Assembly (NCBI GenBank): GCA_002729235.1
Contig: PBTY01000033.1
Location: 27,701-75,408 of the forward strand
Source of the DNA: Rickettsiales bacterium
GTDB taxonomy: Bacteria > Bacteroidota > Bacteroidia > Cytophagales > Cyclobacteriaceae
DNA: 47,708 nt
Reading direction: 5' to 3'
The position numbers and the translations under genes were made by a program. This document shows, one piece after another, positions 33,994-43,316 of this stretch. A model generated the notes under the pieces. The model searched no databases and was not told the DNA's origin. It saw nothing but the letters and a program-made list of their open reading frames with translations. How positions within the stretch are numbered: the first letter of the stretch is position 1; every line of letters begins with the position of its first letter.

Positions 33994-34557
33994 ATGAATC
34001 TTAATTTAAAATCAGATCAGATTCTCTTCCTTCATAAGGGAACTATCACCAAAGAGCTCATAGAATTAGTTGTTGAGGCGCTAGAACAGAGTGTGACCAA
34101 TCTGGAAAGTGATAGAAAAGTAAGACGAAAAATCACCAATGTATTCATTGAGGTGTTTCAAAACATCGGCTACCATGGCATCAAAAGCCCTGACTTCAGT
34201 AGTTCAGACATGGTTATTGTACTGTCATTAGAGAAATACTACAAAATCGGAACTCGTAACCTGATTAAAAAAGACACCAAAGACATCATCCAGAAAAAGC
34301 TCAGCATGATCAATGGCATGGATGATGAGCAACTACGTGAAGAATACAAAAAAGCTTTGAGTAGCAACGAAATGTCCGACAAAGGAACCGCCGGACTTGG
34401 ATTCATTGATATTGCTCGTAAATCAGGTGAAAAACTGTACTGTGAATTTGAAGACGCAGACGATGATCATGTGTTCTTCTACTTCGAAACCAGAATAGCC
34501 AAAGATCAGTCTACCGGAACTAAATCCAGCAGACGATCTGCTTCTGTTGAAAATTAA
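33994..34557 (+). CDS. SiaB family protein kinase (DUF6272)
   Basis: 187 residues from the ATG at 33994; an in-frame TTG two codons earlier is less likely. A GHKL/HATPase-like fold is suggested by TNVFIEVFQNIGYHG (N-box type E-x-x-Q-N) and GTAGLGFIDIARKSG (glycine-rich lid), with strands FFYFETRI near the end. In Pseudomonas, SiaB phosphorylates SiaC, which when unphosphorylated activates the diguanylate cyclase SiaD, and SiaA reverses it. No siaA, siaC or siaD homologue is next to it here, so the partner is elsewhere or different. Its stop codon overlaps the stop of the convergent VOC gene. Confidence 0.82.
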   Translation: MNLNLKSDQILFLHKGTITKELIELVVEALEQSVTNLESDRKVRRKITNVFIEVFQNIGYHGIKSPDFSSSDMVIVLSLEKYYKIGTRNLIKKDTKDIIQKKLSMINGMDDEQLREEYKKALSSNEMSDKGTAGLGFIDIARKSGEKLYCEFEDADDDHVFFYFETRIAKDQSTGTKSSRRSASVEN

Positions 34558-35615
34558 TCTTTAATTCGCGTAAACCTAAGGGCTTTCAGCATCATATCGG
34601 GAAGGGGCTTCAATGGATCCCGCTTCTCTACATCAAGGAAAATCCCAAGTTTTTCAATGATTGGAATCTTATACACTTCAATCATCTCAATCAAGATACC
34701 ATCAGGGTCATCTATATAAGTACAGTGGACACGAGTGGTTCCGCCCATATCTAGCGTATCTTTGGTATCACAGGTAAATCCGAATCCTTTGGCATCCAAA
34801 TCTTCTCCAAGGCCCTTCATACCACGCACATCTAGACCAATGTGCACAAACCCAACATCTCCCCAGATTCGTCCCTTCCAAACCTTTTTAGGTTTATAAT
34901 CAATTGCTTGAATTAATTCGATATAGGTATCAGCCGAAACTTTTGCAAAACCACCACCTGGAGGATTTGATTGTGCCAGACGTACTCTTCTGAATTTCTT
35001 TTCTCCACCTTTTAGAGATTTGTAATCTTCAAAAATATCCGTCTGATCATAAACTACCTTATCATATCCAAGGATATCAGAATAGAGTTTTCTAGAATTA
35101 TCAATATCCGTTACTCCAACCACACAGCCATTAGGGCCACCAGTAACGTGCTTACTATTGGTATAGAAGTTACTTCCTTCCACAATTTGAAAAATCAACT
35201 CATTGGGATCCTCTACATAAAATGTCGAAGACCCATCAGGCATTTTCACCAAATCAGAAAGCAACTTGGCTCCGTTTGTTTTGAAATAGTCAAATGCCTT
35301 TTGGATATCTCTGGTTTTAACCTGAGTGATGTAAATCGCAATATCTCCTAACTCAATATCGAACTCCACTTTCCTTGATTGGAAAGTAGTCGGATTCACC
35401 ACTTCCATTGCACAACCGCCTTGAAGGTTTAGGATCATCGAAGCTCTTTTAGTAATGGTTTCATTGTGCGTATACACATCCATCAATGGCGCTGGAGCTA
35501 CTCCATCAAACATACGAATGTCCATACCTAAAAATTTACGATACCACTTCTGAGAAACTTCTGAATCCAATACCCCAACACCAATATGCTGGATACCATT
35601 AATGCGCTTATACAT
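34554..35615 (-). CDS. VOC-fold protein, two-domain (4-hydroxyphenylpyruvate dioxygenase-like/glyoxalase superfamily)
   Basis: 353 residues from the ATG at 35613-35615. The longer frame would overlap the upstream peptidase gene and lacks homology-like sequence. Two VOC modules: residues 3-130 starting INGIQHIGVGVLDSEVSQKW, and about 150-310 with VVGVTDIDNSRKLYSDILGY and VGFVHIGLDVRGMKGLGEDL. Candidate metal ligands are the His in each QHIG/VHIG strand and Glu in IEMIEVYKI. The reaction is unknown; the length and two-module form recall dioxygenases, but HppD signatures are absent. It is last in the aroE-uvrB series. Confidence 0.85.
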   Translation of the reverse strand: MYKRINGIQHIGVGVLDSEVSQKWYRKFLGMDIRMFDGVAPAPLMDVYTHNETITKRASMILNLQGGCAMEVVNPTTFQSRKVEFDIELGDIAIYITQVKTRDIQKAFDYFKTNGAKLLSDLVKMPDGSSTFYVEDPNELIFQIVEGSNFYTNSKHVTGGPNGCVVGVTDIDNSRKLYSDILGYDKVVYDQTDIFEDYKSLKGGEKKFRRVRLAQSNPPGGGFAKVSADTYIELIQAIDYKPKKVWKGRIWGDVGFVHIGLDVRGMKGLGEDLDAKGFGFTCDTKDTLDMGGTTRVHCTYIDDPDGILIEMIEVYKIPIIEKLGIFLDVEKRDPLKPLPDMMLKALRFTRIKD

Positions 35616-35664
35616 ATCCTTAAAGTTGATTGTGGGCAAAAATAAGATAAAAAAGTTCTTGAGC

Positions 35665-36456
35665 TTATCGGATTTGGAGATGAATATGATCGTCATGACG
35701 CACCGCCTGGCATCCATGAAATCTAACCTTATCATTTCCATTGAGTCCCCAACGAGCTTTTAAATGTGGTTCGATAAAAACCTTCGAAACTCTATCATCC
35801 AATGTCACTCGTTTGATTATCCATGACGTTCTTTTCGAATTGACCTTATATCCTCTATTATCAAAAGTGATCCACTTCAATAATCCATATTGCCAATATC
35901 CTTTTTCAGAACAGAGCTTCGGATAATTTTGCTCCCCTTCTTTTGGTTCATCATACGCTCCATAACCTATCCAGGATGGAACATGATCAGTCATACTACC
36001 TGATTTATCATCATAACAGAATGCCAAATCAACCTTTTTACCATCATTGTGACTCAAATGCGGCATCAAAGGAAATCCATTAAACAAAGGAAAATTGGCA
36101 TCTAGATAATTCACTGAACCACCAAATTTTTCACTATAATCATCAGACATCTCAACTAGCACTTCATCCAACTCAGCAACAACATAATGTCTATTCAGAA
36201 CGCAGGTTAGATAATTTACTGGTCGTAGATTTCCAAAAAGAGGAAGCGGTTTCCTACCAAAAAAAGGGGCTATAACAGGAAGAACAGCAACACTGACCAC
36301 TAAATAAACTCCCAGGAAAATCATGAAGCTTTTTAGCGTATTGAAACTTAATCTTTTAGAAAGGAAATAGGTCAAAACATAAATGACTCCTCCAATTTGA
36401 GTGAGAATAGTCAAGGTTAGAACAAGTAGTAAATGCCCTATTAACCTTAGAACCAT
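35665..36456 (-). CDS. Membrane-anchored LAS-type metallopeptidase (peptidoglycan endopeptidase-like)
   Basis: A 263-residue protein with two N-terminal membrane segments (about 5-30 and 42-64) and a periplasmic domain. The LAS zinc signature is visible: His136-x6-Asp143 (SHNDGKKVDLAF) and H-x-H at His257/His259 (RHDDHIHLQIR). This motif set occurs in peptidoglycan-cleaving enzymes such as MepA, VanX/VanY and lysostaphin-related peptidases, so cell-wall peptide hydrolysis is likely. The start is 2 bp from the uvrB stop, so they are co-transcribed; the pairing of a DNA-repair gene with a wall hydrolase is probably incidental. No named family was recognised beyond the motif. Confidence 0.78.
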   Translation of the reverse strand: MVLRLIGHLLLVLTLTILTQIGGVIYVLTYFLSKRLSFNTLKSFMIFLGVYLVVSVAVLPVIAPFFGRKPLPLFGNLRPVNYLTCVLNRHYVVAELDEVLVEMSDDYSEKFGGSVNYLDANFPLFNGFPLMPHLSHNDGKKVDLAFCYDDKSGSMTDHVPSWIGYGAYDEPKEGEQNYPKLCSEKGYWQYGLLKWITFDNRGYKVNSKRTSWIIKRVTLDDRVSKVFIEPHLKARWGLNGNDKVRFHGCQAVRHDDHIHLQIR

Positions 36457-36458
36457 CG

Positions 36459-38480
36459 TTATTTCTTCATCAGTTTCTCTATCTCCAACAGCTCGTCACG
36501 CAACCTAGCTGCCTCCATGAAATCCAGATCTTTGGCCGCTTTTTCCATTTGTTTCCTTGTATCGTCGGCAAGCTTTTTGAGCTGATCTTTGTTCATGTAC
36601 GCCACCACTGGATCAGCCGCAACAGTCGCCTCCTGTTCTTCACCAGTATAGTATTTCTTGGCTCCCTTCTTCTTATCTGCAGCTGAAGTTTGGCCCAGAA
36701 TGGCTTCACGATTCTTAATAACCGTTTTCGGAACTATGCCATGCTCTTCATTATACGCTTGCTGTATGGCTCGCCTTCTATTCGTTTCATCAATTGATCG
36801 CTGCATGGAGTCGGTAATTTTATCAGCATACATGATTACCATACCATTTTCATTTCGTGCAGCTCTTCCAATTGTTTGCACCAAAGAGCGTTCATTACGC
36901 AAGAAACCCTCTTTGTCTGCATCAATAATAGCCACTAGAGAAACTTCCGGAAGATCCAACCCTTCACGCAATAGGTTAACTCCTACCAATACATCAAATA
37001 CACCAAGTCGCAACTCACGCAGAATCTCTACTCGATCCAACGTATCAACCTCAGAATGAATATATCGGGTTTTCACTCCAGCATTCACAAGGTACTTGGT
37101 CAATTCCTCAGCCATGCGTTTGGTCAAAGTCGTCACTAAAACGCGTTCTTCTCGTTCTACTCGAAGCTGTATTTCCTCCATCAAATCGTCTATTTGATTG
37201 ACACTTGGACGAACTTCAATGATTGGGTCAAGCAGTCCCGTTGGGCGAATCAATTGCTCCACAACCACTCCCTCCGACTTTCTCAACTCATACTCACCAG
37301 GTGTAGCACTTACAAACACCACCTGATTGAGCATTTCTTCAAACTCATTGAACGTAAGCGGCCTGTTATCTAAGGCTGAGGGAAGTCTGAAACCATAATC
37401 CACCAAATTCACCTTTCTACTTCTGTCTCCACCCCACATAGCTCTAACCTGAGGCACCGTCACATGACTCTCATCAATGACCATTAAGAAATCATCTGGA
37501 AAATAATCCAGCAAACAGAAAGGTCGCGCACCAGGAGTTCTTCGATCAAAATAACGAGAATAGTTCTCTACTCCCGAGCAATAACCTATTTCACGAATCA
37601 TTTCCAGATCAAACTCAGTACGTTCTTTCAAACGCTTAGCCTCTAAAAATCTTCTCTCCTGTTCGAAGAAACCTACCTGAGCTACCAGGTCATCTTGGAT
37701 CTCATGAATAGCAGTATTGAGTAAATCTTTTCCAGTCACAAAGAGGTTTGCAGGGAAGATGGTGATAATCCTTTCGTCAGAGAGTTTCTCTCCTGTATCT
37801 GGATTAATTCGCTGAATATTTTCAATTTCATCACCCCAAAAAATAAAGCGATAAGCAAAGTCCGCATACGCTACAAATACATCTACCGTATCTCCTTTAA
37901 CTCTGAAAGTCCCTCGTTTGAACTCAGCTTCAGTTCTGCTATATAGAATATCTACCAGGTTGAACAAGAACTGACTTCTTGGAATCGAATCCCCTTCCTG
38001 AACTTTAATTACATTCTTGCCAAATTCCTCTGGATTACCAATACCATAGATGCAGGACACGGAAGCAACCACAATCACATCACGCCTACCAGACAATAGC
38101 GATGAAGTAGCAGCTAACCGTAATTTCTCAATCTCATCATTAATCGAAAGATCTTTCTCAATGTAGAGATTTGTTGTTGGGATGAAGGCTTCCGGTTGAT
38201 AGTAATCGTAATAACTAATGAAATACTCTACAGCATTCTCAGGAAAAAAACTTTTAAATTCCCCATAAAGCTGTGCTGCAAGTGTTTTGTTATGGCAAAG
38301 AACCAAGGTAGGCTTTTGCACCTCCTGAATCACATTGGCCATAGTAAATGTCTTACCTGAACCTGTTACTCCCAATAGCGTTTGAGCGGGCTCACCATTC
38401 CCAATACCTTCAGTCAATTGCCCGATGGCCTTTGGCTGATCTCCGGTTGGTTCGTATTCCGAACTTATTTTAAAATCCAT
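36459..38480 (-). CDS. uvrB: Excinuclease ABC subunit B
   Basis: A 673-residue nucleotide excision repair helicase that receives damaged DNA from UvrA and recruits UvrC. Signatures: Walker A GVTGSGKT at 37-44, the damage-probing beta-hairpin [10 protein letters not shown] at 90-99, DESH box in [15 protein letters not shown], motif [14 protein letters not shown], and the C-terminal UVR domain ([20 protein letters not shown]) for UvrC contact. The start [20 protein letters not shown] at 38480 is standard; a longer frame reaching 38543 would overlap aroE. The gap from the aroE stop is 4 bp. Confidence 0.97.
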   Translation of the reverse strand: MDFKISSEYEPTGDQPKAIGQLTEGIGNGEPAQTLLGVTGSGKTFTMANVIQEVQKPTLVLCHNKTLAAQLYGEFKSFFPENAVEYFISYYDYYQPEAFIPTTNLYIEKDLSINDEIEKLRLAATSSLLSGRRDVIVVASVSCIYGIGNPEEFGKNVIKVQEGDSIPRSQFLFNLVDILYSRTEAEFKRGTFRVKGDTVDVFVAYADFAYRFIFWGDEIENIQRINPDTGEKLSDERIITIFPANLFVTGKDLLNTAIHEIQDDLVAQVGFFEQERRFLEAKRLKERTEFDLEMIREIGYCSGVENYSRYFDRRTPGARPFCLLDYFPDDFLMVIDESHVTVPQVRAMWGGDRSRKVNLVDYGFRLPSALDNRPLTFNEFEEMLNQVVFVSATPGEYELRKSEGVVVEQLIRPTGLLDPIIEVRPSVNQIDDLMEEIQLRVEREERVLVTTLTKRMAEELTKYLVNAGVKTRYIHSEVDTLDRVEILRELRLGVFDVLVGVNLLREGLDLPEVSLVAIIDADKEGFLRNERSLVQTIGRAARNENGMVIMYADKITDSMQRSIDETNRRRAIQQAYNEEHGIVPKTVIKNREAILGQTSAADKKKGAKKYYTGEEQEATVAADPVVAYMNKDQLKKLADDTRKQMEKAAKDLDFMEAARLRDELLEIEKLMKK

Positions 38481-38484
38481 GTAA

Positions 38485-39228
38485 TTATCCGTTCCATATT
38501 TCCCAGGCACGATCGGCCTGTAGATACAGCATTTCGAGTCCATTCTTAGTACGAGCCCCTCTCATTCGACCCTCTTTCATGAATGCTGTCTCTTCCGGAT
38601 TGTAAACGAGATCGTAAATGTATTGTTCCGCATGAATGGCATCATATGGAATATCTGGTTTCGTTTCTAAATTTGGATGCATACCCAGTGGTGTTGTGTT
38701 AACAATCATATCCACCTTTTCTATATATGATGGATCCTCTTTTAACTCAGCATACACCAAATCCCCTTTGGCTCTCTGCCGTGAAACCACCATGTATTTG
38801 ATTCCAAGATCAAGAAAAGCCGCCTCAACAGCTTTCGAAGCACCTCCTCCGCCAAGAATTAAGGCTTTCTTAACCTTTATCTCACCCTGAAAGTAGTTAA
38901 CCAGAGATTGCTTGAAGCCATAAAAATCACTATTATAACCCACAAGCTTGGTACCTTCTTTTTTAATGACATTCACAGCTTCCACCTTATGAGCACTGCT
39001 ATCTAGTCTATCTAAAAAACGTCGGATATTCTCTTTGTGAGGTACAGTAACATTCACACCAACGAGATCAGGATATCTTTCCCATAAAGAAGGAAAGTCC
39101 TTGAGACACTCAATCTCAAATAGGTCGTATTTGTGATCATTAAGCCCAAGACGCTGAAATTTTTCATTGAAATACCCTCTGGAAAATGAATGTCCGAGAG
39201 GAAAGCCGATTAGACCAAATCTTTTCAT
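38485..39228 (-). CDS. aroE: Shikimate dehydrogenase
   Basis: A 247-residue enzyme reducing 3-dehydroshikimate to shikimate with NADPH. Signatures: [14 protein letters not shown], catalytic Lys65 in VTVPHKENI, Asp101 in [12 protein letters not shown], the nucleotide-binding loop [12 protein letters not shown], and [10 protein letters not shown]. The size is at the short end of the family but complete. It is transcribed 93 bp after DUF368 and ends 4 bp before uvrB. In Bacteroidota aroE often lies in this group with DUF368 and TPR genes. Confidence 0.95.
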   Translation of the reverse strand: MKRFGLIGFPLGHSFSRGYFNEKFQRLGLNDHKYDLFEIECLKDFPSLWERYPDLVGVNVTVPHKENIRRFLDRLDSSAHKVEAVNVIKKEGTKLVGYNSDFYGFKQSLVNYFQGEIKVKKALILGGGGASKAVEAAFLDLGIKYMVVSRQRAKGDLVYAELKEDPSYIEKVDMIVNTTPLGMHPNLETKPDIPYDAIHAEQYIYDLVYNPEETAFMKEGRMRGARTKNGLEMLYLQADRAWEIWNG

Positions 39229-39321
39229 AATGAAGCCAGTTAAAAGTTCCGTCAGAAGGTTGGGCTTGGAACAAAGGCTAAATATATAAAAAGAGAAGTG
39301 TTATTCTAATGAAAACGATAA

Positions 39322-40227
39322 CTATATACCAGATTGGCTATTGTTAGCATATCGTTCCATCAGCCAAACCAATAAAAAACCAACCAACATTAATACCAAA
39401 GCAATGTAGAATTCGATTGTCATGGCTGGTAGATTCCAGTCATAACCAATTGCTTTTTCCTTACCACTTTCCAATACCAGGTATTGCGTTTCTTTCCATG
39501 GCCAAATAATTGCCAAAGACCCGGCAACAAACCCGGTTAGAATACTAATAGTAAAGTCTTTGTAGCTCTTGAATAAAAATGATAGGAGTCTTGAGAAAAG
39601 AACCAGACCAAGTACACAACCAATGGCTATTGGAGCTAAAATGGAAATACTCAAATCACCAATCGCCTGCATGACCAGTACATAATTTCCCATGAGAAGT
39701 AAAATATAACTTCCAGATAGTCCTGGTAAAATCATACTACAAATAGCTACAGCCCCACAAATAGTCAGGTAAATAAAAGAGTCATTAGCTTCAGCTGGAG
39801 GTAAAAAAGCAATTCCTCCTGCTATGGCCACTCCTATGAGTAGTGCTAAGATATTGGAGAAATTAAATGAGGAAATCTGTTTTCCAACTCCAAGAATGGA
39901 AGCGATAATTAGACCAAAGAAAAAAGCTAGTGTCAGTACTTCATAGTTAACAAACGCGTATTCCAGCACTTTTGCTAAACTCAAGATACTTATTGCAATC
40001 CCAGCAAAAATAGCAACAAGGAAATACAAGTCGGTTTTCAGGGAGAAAACCTTGAAATCTCCTTTCAGTAAGAGTTTTAGTGCGTTGAGATCAAATGATT
40101 TCAACGCATCAATTAGTCTTTGATAAATTCCGGTAATGAAAGCTATAGTTCCTCCTGAAACGCCAGGTATCACATTGGCAGCACCCATAGCCAACCCCTT
40201 CAAAAACAGACCTAAATATTGATTCAT
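39322..40227 (-). CDS. DUF368 family polyprenyl-phosphate transporter
   Basis: A 301-residue membrane protein with eight or more hydrophobic segments. The family start LKGLAMGAANVIPGVSGGTI and the matching second-half motif CSMILPGLSGSYILLLMGNY are both present, an inverted duplication. DUF368 (PopT) proteins are known as recyclers of undecaprenyl phosphate across the inner membrane, supporting wall and glycan synthesis. The start overlaps the comA stop (ATGA). The nearby exopolysaccharide locus would benefit from carrier recycling, though co-regulation is not shown. Confidence 0.93.
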   Translation of the reverse strand: MNQYLGLFLKGLAMGAANVIPGVSGGTIAFITGIYQRLIDALKSFDLNALKLLLKGDFKVFSLKTDLYFLVAIFAGIAISILSLAKVLEYAFVNYEVLTLAFFFGLIIASILGVGKQISSFNFSNILALLIGVAIAGGIAFLPPAEANDSFIYLTICGAVAICSMILPGLSGSYILLLMGNYVLVMQAIGDLSISILAPIAIGCVLGLVLFSRLLSFLFKSYKDFTISILTGFVAGSLAIIWPWKETQYLVLESGKEKAIGYDWNLPAMTIEFYIALVLMLVGFLLVWLMERYANNSQSGI

Positions 40228-40985
40228 TTATTCAAGAAATGATCGAAAGTATCGCCTCTTAATCCCAAGCGAATGGTTTCTAGTGGAATCACCTCATTTG
40301 GAGCGATGTTCCCAAGATTAACATTCGAGCCGATCAACTTGATAAACCAAACTTGTTGCGCTTTCTGTGGTGCTTCCCAAAGAATTTTCTCTTCAGGGAT
40401 TTTAGTTAAAATCTCCTCTACCAATCCCTGACGAACTTCACCAGAATCCCTAAAAAGACCTACGTTACCACTTTCTCTTGCTTCACCGATTACTTTCCAG
40501 GCACCTGCATCCAATTCTGTCTGCATTTGCTCTATCCATTTATAAGGAGGAATGATTTTAGCAGCATCTTTCGAACCTACTTCTGAAAGTACAGTAACTT
40601 GTTTTGAAAGTGTATTGATGTATTCACATTTCTTATCGTGATCCATCACCAAACTACCATCAGAAACTTCCGCAAACTCCAGATTCAAATCGTCAAGTAC
40701 TTTTTGGTAATCTGCAAACTGATCTCTTGCAATAAATGCCTCGAACAAAGTACCTCCCAAATAAACTGGTATGCCATTGGCTTTATATACTTCAAGTTTT
40801 TTCTTGAGGTTCTTGGTTACAAAGGATGTAGCCCAACCAAGTTTAACAATATCGATGTAATCTCCCGAAACTTCGAGCATGTCTTCAACCTCTCTTGTAC
40901 TTAGGCCTTTGTCCATTACCATGGTAAAACCTGTATTTCTTGGCTTGACAGTCCTCTCGGGAATTTGATTTAATTGATAATTCAT
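40224..40985 (-). CDS. comA: Phosphosulfolactate synthase
   Basis: A 253-residue TIM-barrel enzyme adding sulfite to phosphoenolpyruvate to give (2R)-phospho-3-sulfolactate. Recognised by the overall family pattern, including the start of the barrel GFTMVMDKGLSTREVEDMLE, YIDIVKLGWATSFV with the catalytic-type Lys, IPVYLGGTLFEAFI and VLSEVGSKDA. In methanogens this feeds coenzyme M; Bacteroidota do not make coenzyme M, so a role in sulfonate metabolism, perhaps as a source of C3-sulfonate for capnine-type sulfonolipids, is more likely (inference). It overlaps DUF368 and follows the TPR gene. Confidence 0.92.
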   Translation of the reverse strand: MNYQLNQIPERTVKPRNTGFTMVMDKGLSTREVEDMLEVSGDYIDIVKLGWATSFVTKNLKKKLEVYKANGIPVYLGGTLFEAFIARDQFADYQKVLDDLNLEFAEVSDGSLVMDHDKKCEYINTLSKQVTVLSEVGSKDAAKIIPPYKWIEQMQTELDAGAWKVIGEARESGNVGLFRDSGEVRQGLVEEILTKIPEEKILWEAPQKAQQVWFIKLIGSNVNLGNIAPNEVIPLETIRLGLRGDTFDHFLNK

Positions 40986-41001
40986 AGAACGCCGTAAATC
41001 T

Positions 41002-41029
41002 CTGATTTTCGCAAAGACGCAAAAATCAG
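41002..41029 (-). other. Hairpin between the TPR gene and comA
   Basis: On the plus strand CTGATTTT (41002-41009) pairs with AAAATCAG (41022-41029), with inner GC...GC pairs. It ends 16 bp before the comA start in transcript direction and follows the TPR stop. It may be a weak terminator or a leader stem. TAAATCTCTGATTTTC (40995-41010) recurs with one change at 33668-33683. Confidence 0.5.
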
Positions 41030-41055
41030 CAATTCTGATTTAAAAGACTTAGATT

Positions 41056-42456
41056 TTAACTGTTTTTCCTGTATTGCTCTATGATTTTATAGAGCGCTTT
41101 TTGCGTCTGCAAATTGGGGAAAAAATCGAACAATTGTAAATGTCCTTCAAAATCAAGCATCAAACCTGTTTCCAGTCTATTGATGGCCATTTTGTATTTA
41201 CCTCCTTCAATAAGGTACACGACACTTCGGTAATACAAGTCAGCATTTTCTGGACAATCTACCAACCCATCTTCTACAGTATCCTGAGCCTTATCAAAAT
41301 CTCCTTGCTCATAGTATACATATGACCAATCCAACCAGATATGTGCATCTTCTGGATCTAGATTAGCAGCTTCATTGTAGGCATCCAGAGCAGACACAAT
41401 ATTGCCTGTCTTGAATTCAGCATCTGCAACAGCCTTCCAGTAGGAGCTATTTTCTACATCCAGCTTGAGTGCTTTATTGAAGAAGTGAATTGCTTCATAC
41501 CATCTTTCTTCATGTGCCAGACACACTCCTAAACCATACCATGCTTCGTGATACAGATTATCTAATTTGGTAGACTTCTGATAATGCTTGATAGCCAAAT
41601 CAAACTGCTCTAATTTTTCGTAAGCCGCAGCTATATGGCAATAGGTTTCAGAAGTAGGACCCTCCAAATCCATGGTTTTCACATAGCAATTGAGTGCTTT
41701 GTTGTATTCCAACAAATTCATATAGGCATTACCCATATTGAAATGAGCACTGCTAAAGTCATCGTCAATGGCTACCGCGTACTCATAAGCATCAACAGAT
41801 TTCTCATACTGCCCAAGCTTGTTGTAAACAATACCAAGGTTATACCAGGCATATTCTGAATATGGATCCTGATCTATGAATTTATGATAGTAATCTAAAC
41901 TGCTCTCCAACTCCCCTGCCACATCCAGGCAATAAGCCAATTCATAAAGTGCATTTTCATTGAGCATATTATGCTCAATAGCTTTTTTATGACTCTCTGC
42001 TGCCTTCAGATGATCTCCCATTCCCTGGTAAGCCAGGCCAATGGAGTAATAGATCTCATCTTTCTCTTCTGCAAACTCAATGGTGCGCTCATAACAATCT
42101 ATGGCTTCCTGATATTGAGACATTAGAGAATGTATGGTTCCCTTTTGAATGAGCATTTCTGGATCATTTGGATGATAGTTCAATGCTTTTTCAAGGGTAA
42201 GAATAGCCTCAGCGTGACGATCTAGTTTCACTAGCACATCTGCTAGCTCCATTGTCAAATCAATGGAGAAAGAAAACTGCTCTAATCCTAGTTCACAGGC
42301 TTTTAGAGCTTTGGCAAATTTTTCGTGATTTTGATAGTAACCTATCACTTCAAGGTAAGCGTCCTCATCAAAATAATAGGACTCTTTGTTTTTAAGGAAG
42401 GCTTCAAACTTTCTTATCAACTCCCTCTCTTCCTTGCGCTTATACTCTTCTTGCAT
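41056..42456 (-). CDS. Tetratricopeptide repeat protein
   Basis: A 466-residue soluble protein made almost entirely of TPR units from about residue 35 on, visible as repeated patterns such as YYSIGLAYQGMGDHLKAAES, WYNLGIVYNKLGQYEKSVDA, AHFNMGNAYMNLLEYNKALN and AWYGLGVCLAHEERWYEAIH, roughly eleven units. There is no signal peptide. It probably acts as a scaffold. It is upstream of comA, DUF368 and aroE, a grouping often kept in Bacteroidota, but the partner is unknown. Acidic composition overall, with a basic last ten residues (YKIIEQYRKN). Confidence 0.93.
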   Translation of the reverse strand: MQEEYKRKEERELIRKFEAFLKNKESYYFDEDAYLEVIGYYQNHEKFAKALKACELGLEQFSFSIDLTMELADVLVKLDRHAEAILTLEKALNYHPNDPEMLIQKGTIHSLMSQYQEAIDCYERTIEFAEEKDEIYYSIGLAYQGMGDHLKAAESHKKAIEHNMLNENALYELAYCLDVAGELESSLDYYHKFIDQDPYSEYAWYNLGIVYNKLGQYEKSVDAYEYAVAIDDDFSSAHFNMGNAYMNLLEYNKALNCYVKTMDLEGPTSETYCHIAAAYEKLEQFDLAIKHYQKSTKLDNLYHEAWYGLGVCLAHEERWYEAIHFFNKALKLDVENSSYWKAVADAEFKTGNIVSALDAYNEAANLDPEDAHIWLDWSYVYYEQGDFDKAQDTVEDGLVDCPENADLYYRSVVYLIEGGKYKMAINRLETGLMLDFEGHLQLFDFFPNLQTQKALYKIIEQYRKNS

Positions 42457-42557
42457 ATAAAAAAGTTAAAAAGTATGTCATGGATGATGGATGAATATAG
42501 CTTTTAAAAAGATTTGAATCACTATAAACCCATCAAAAGTTATCCACAACAAAACGA

Positions 42558-43274
42558 TCAAATTAGTTCGTTGTTCTTAAGATTTTGTGGAATTATTTTT
42601 TGTCTTAGCGATTTTTGATAAAGCGGCAACTGGCTTTTTCTATGAATGTCTGACCCAATAAAATCTACCATATTCTCTTTGAGCAACTGATTGGCGATCT
42701 TTTGTGGAATCTTTCCATAACCTCCAACTATCGATGTTGAAGTCACCTGGAGGTATACCCCTTGCAGCTTGATCTTTTTGAGCCAGGAAAGATCATCCAT
42801 CAGATAAGAATATCTTTCTGGGTGTGCTAGTATAGGAGTAAACCCATTTGACTTCAATTGAAAAACCACCTCATCAAAAATCAATGGCTTATTCATAAAT
42901 GGCGTCTCCATCAATACATACTTCTGGCCACCAAAACACAAAATATCATCGGAATTCTCAATCAATGACAAAAACTCAGAATCAATGTAGTATTCTGCTG
43001 CAGCTTCTAATTGAATAGAAAGTCCGGCTTCATCTATTGGAGCTTTTAATTCATTCAATCCATCCAGAATGACCTCTTTCGTATTCGGATAGTATTCAGA
43101 ATGAATATGGGGTGTGGTGATTATTTTTTTGAATCCTAATTTCTCAAAGTCTCTAAGAATCTCAATCGATTCTTCTATTGATCTTGATCCATCATCAATC
43201 CCTGGAATGAGATGACTATGGATGTCCACCTCAATATTAAATGTCTTTTTAGTATTCCCGAACCAACCTAGCAT
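42558..43274 (-). CDS. PHP-type protein-tyrosine phosphatase of the exopolysaccharide locus (CpsB/YwqE-like)
   Basis: A 238-residue metal-dependent phosphatase. PHP metal ligands: EVDIHSHLIPGIDDGSRS (His19, His21), TPHIHSEYYPNT, LAHPERYSYL and IGSDIHRKSQ. In CpsB/YwqE this dephosphorylates the tyrosine tail of the Wzc-type kinase; the kinase gene lies 42 bp upstream in the same direction, and its C-terminus holds eight tyrosines, a fitting substrate. The length is normal. Confidence 0.93.
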   Translation of the reverse strand: MLGWFGNTKKTFNIEVDIHSHLIPGIDDGSRSIEESIEILRDFEKLGFKKIITTPHIHSEYYPNTKEVILDGLNELKAPIDEAGLSIQLEAAAEYYIDSEFLSLIENSDDILCFGGQKYVLMETPFMNKPLIFDEVVFQLKSNGFTPILAHPERYSYLMDDLSWLKKIKLQGVYLQVTSTSIVGGYGKIPQKIANQLLKENMVDFIGSDIHRKSQLPLYQKSLRQKIIPQNLKNNELI

Positions 43275-43316
43275 TTACTTCCTATCCCGTTTTCGAGGTG
43301 CAAAGGTATGTAGTAA

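Noticed and set aside
34554-35741. Longer VOC frame starting at 35741.
   Set aside because: The extra 42 residues overlap the peptidase gene and lack VOC-like sequence; the ATG at 35615 begins the standard MYKRINGIQHIG strand.
38481-38543. Upstream extension of uvrB.
   Set aside because: It overlaps the 3' end of aro[17 protein letters not shown] is the normal UvrB start.
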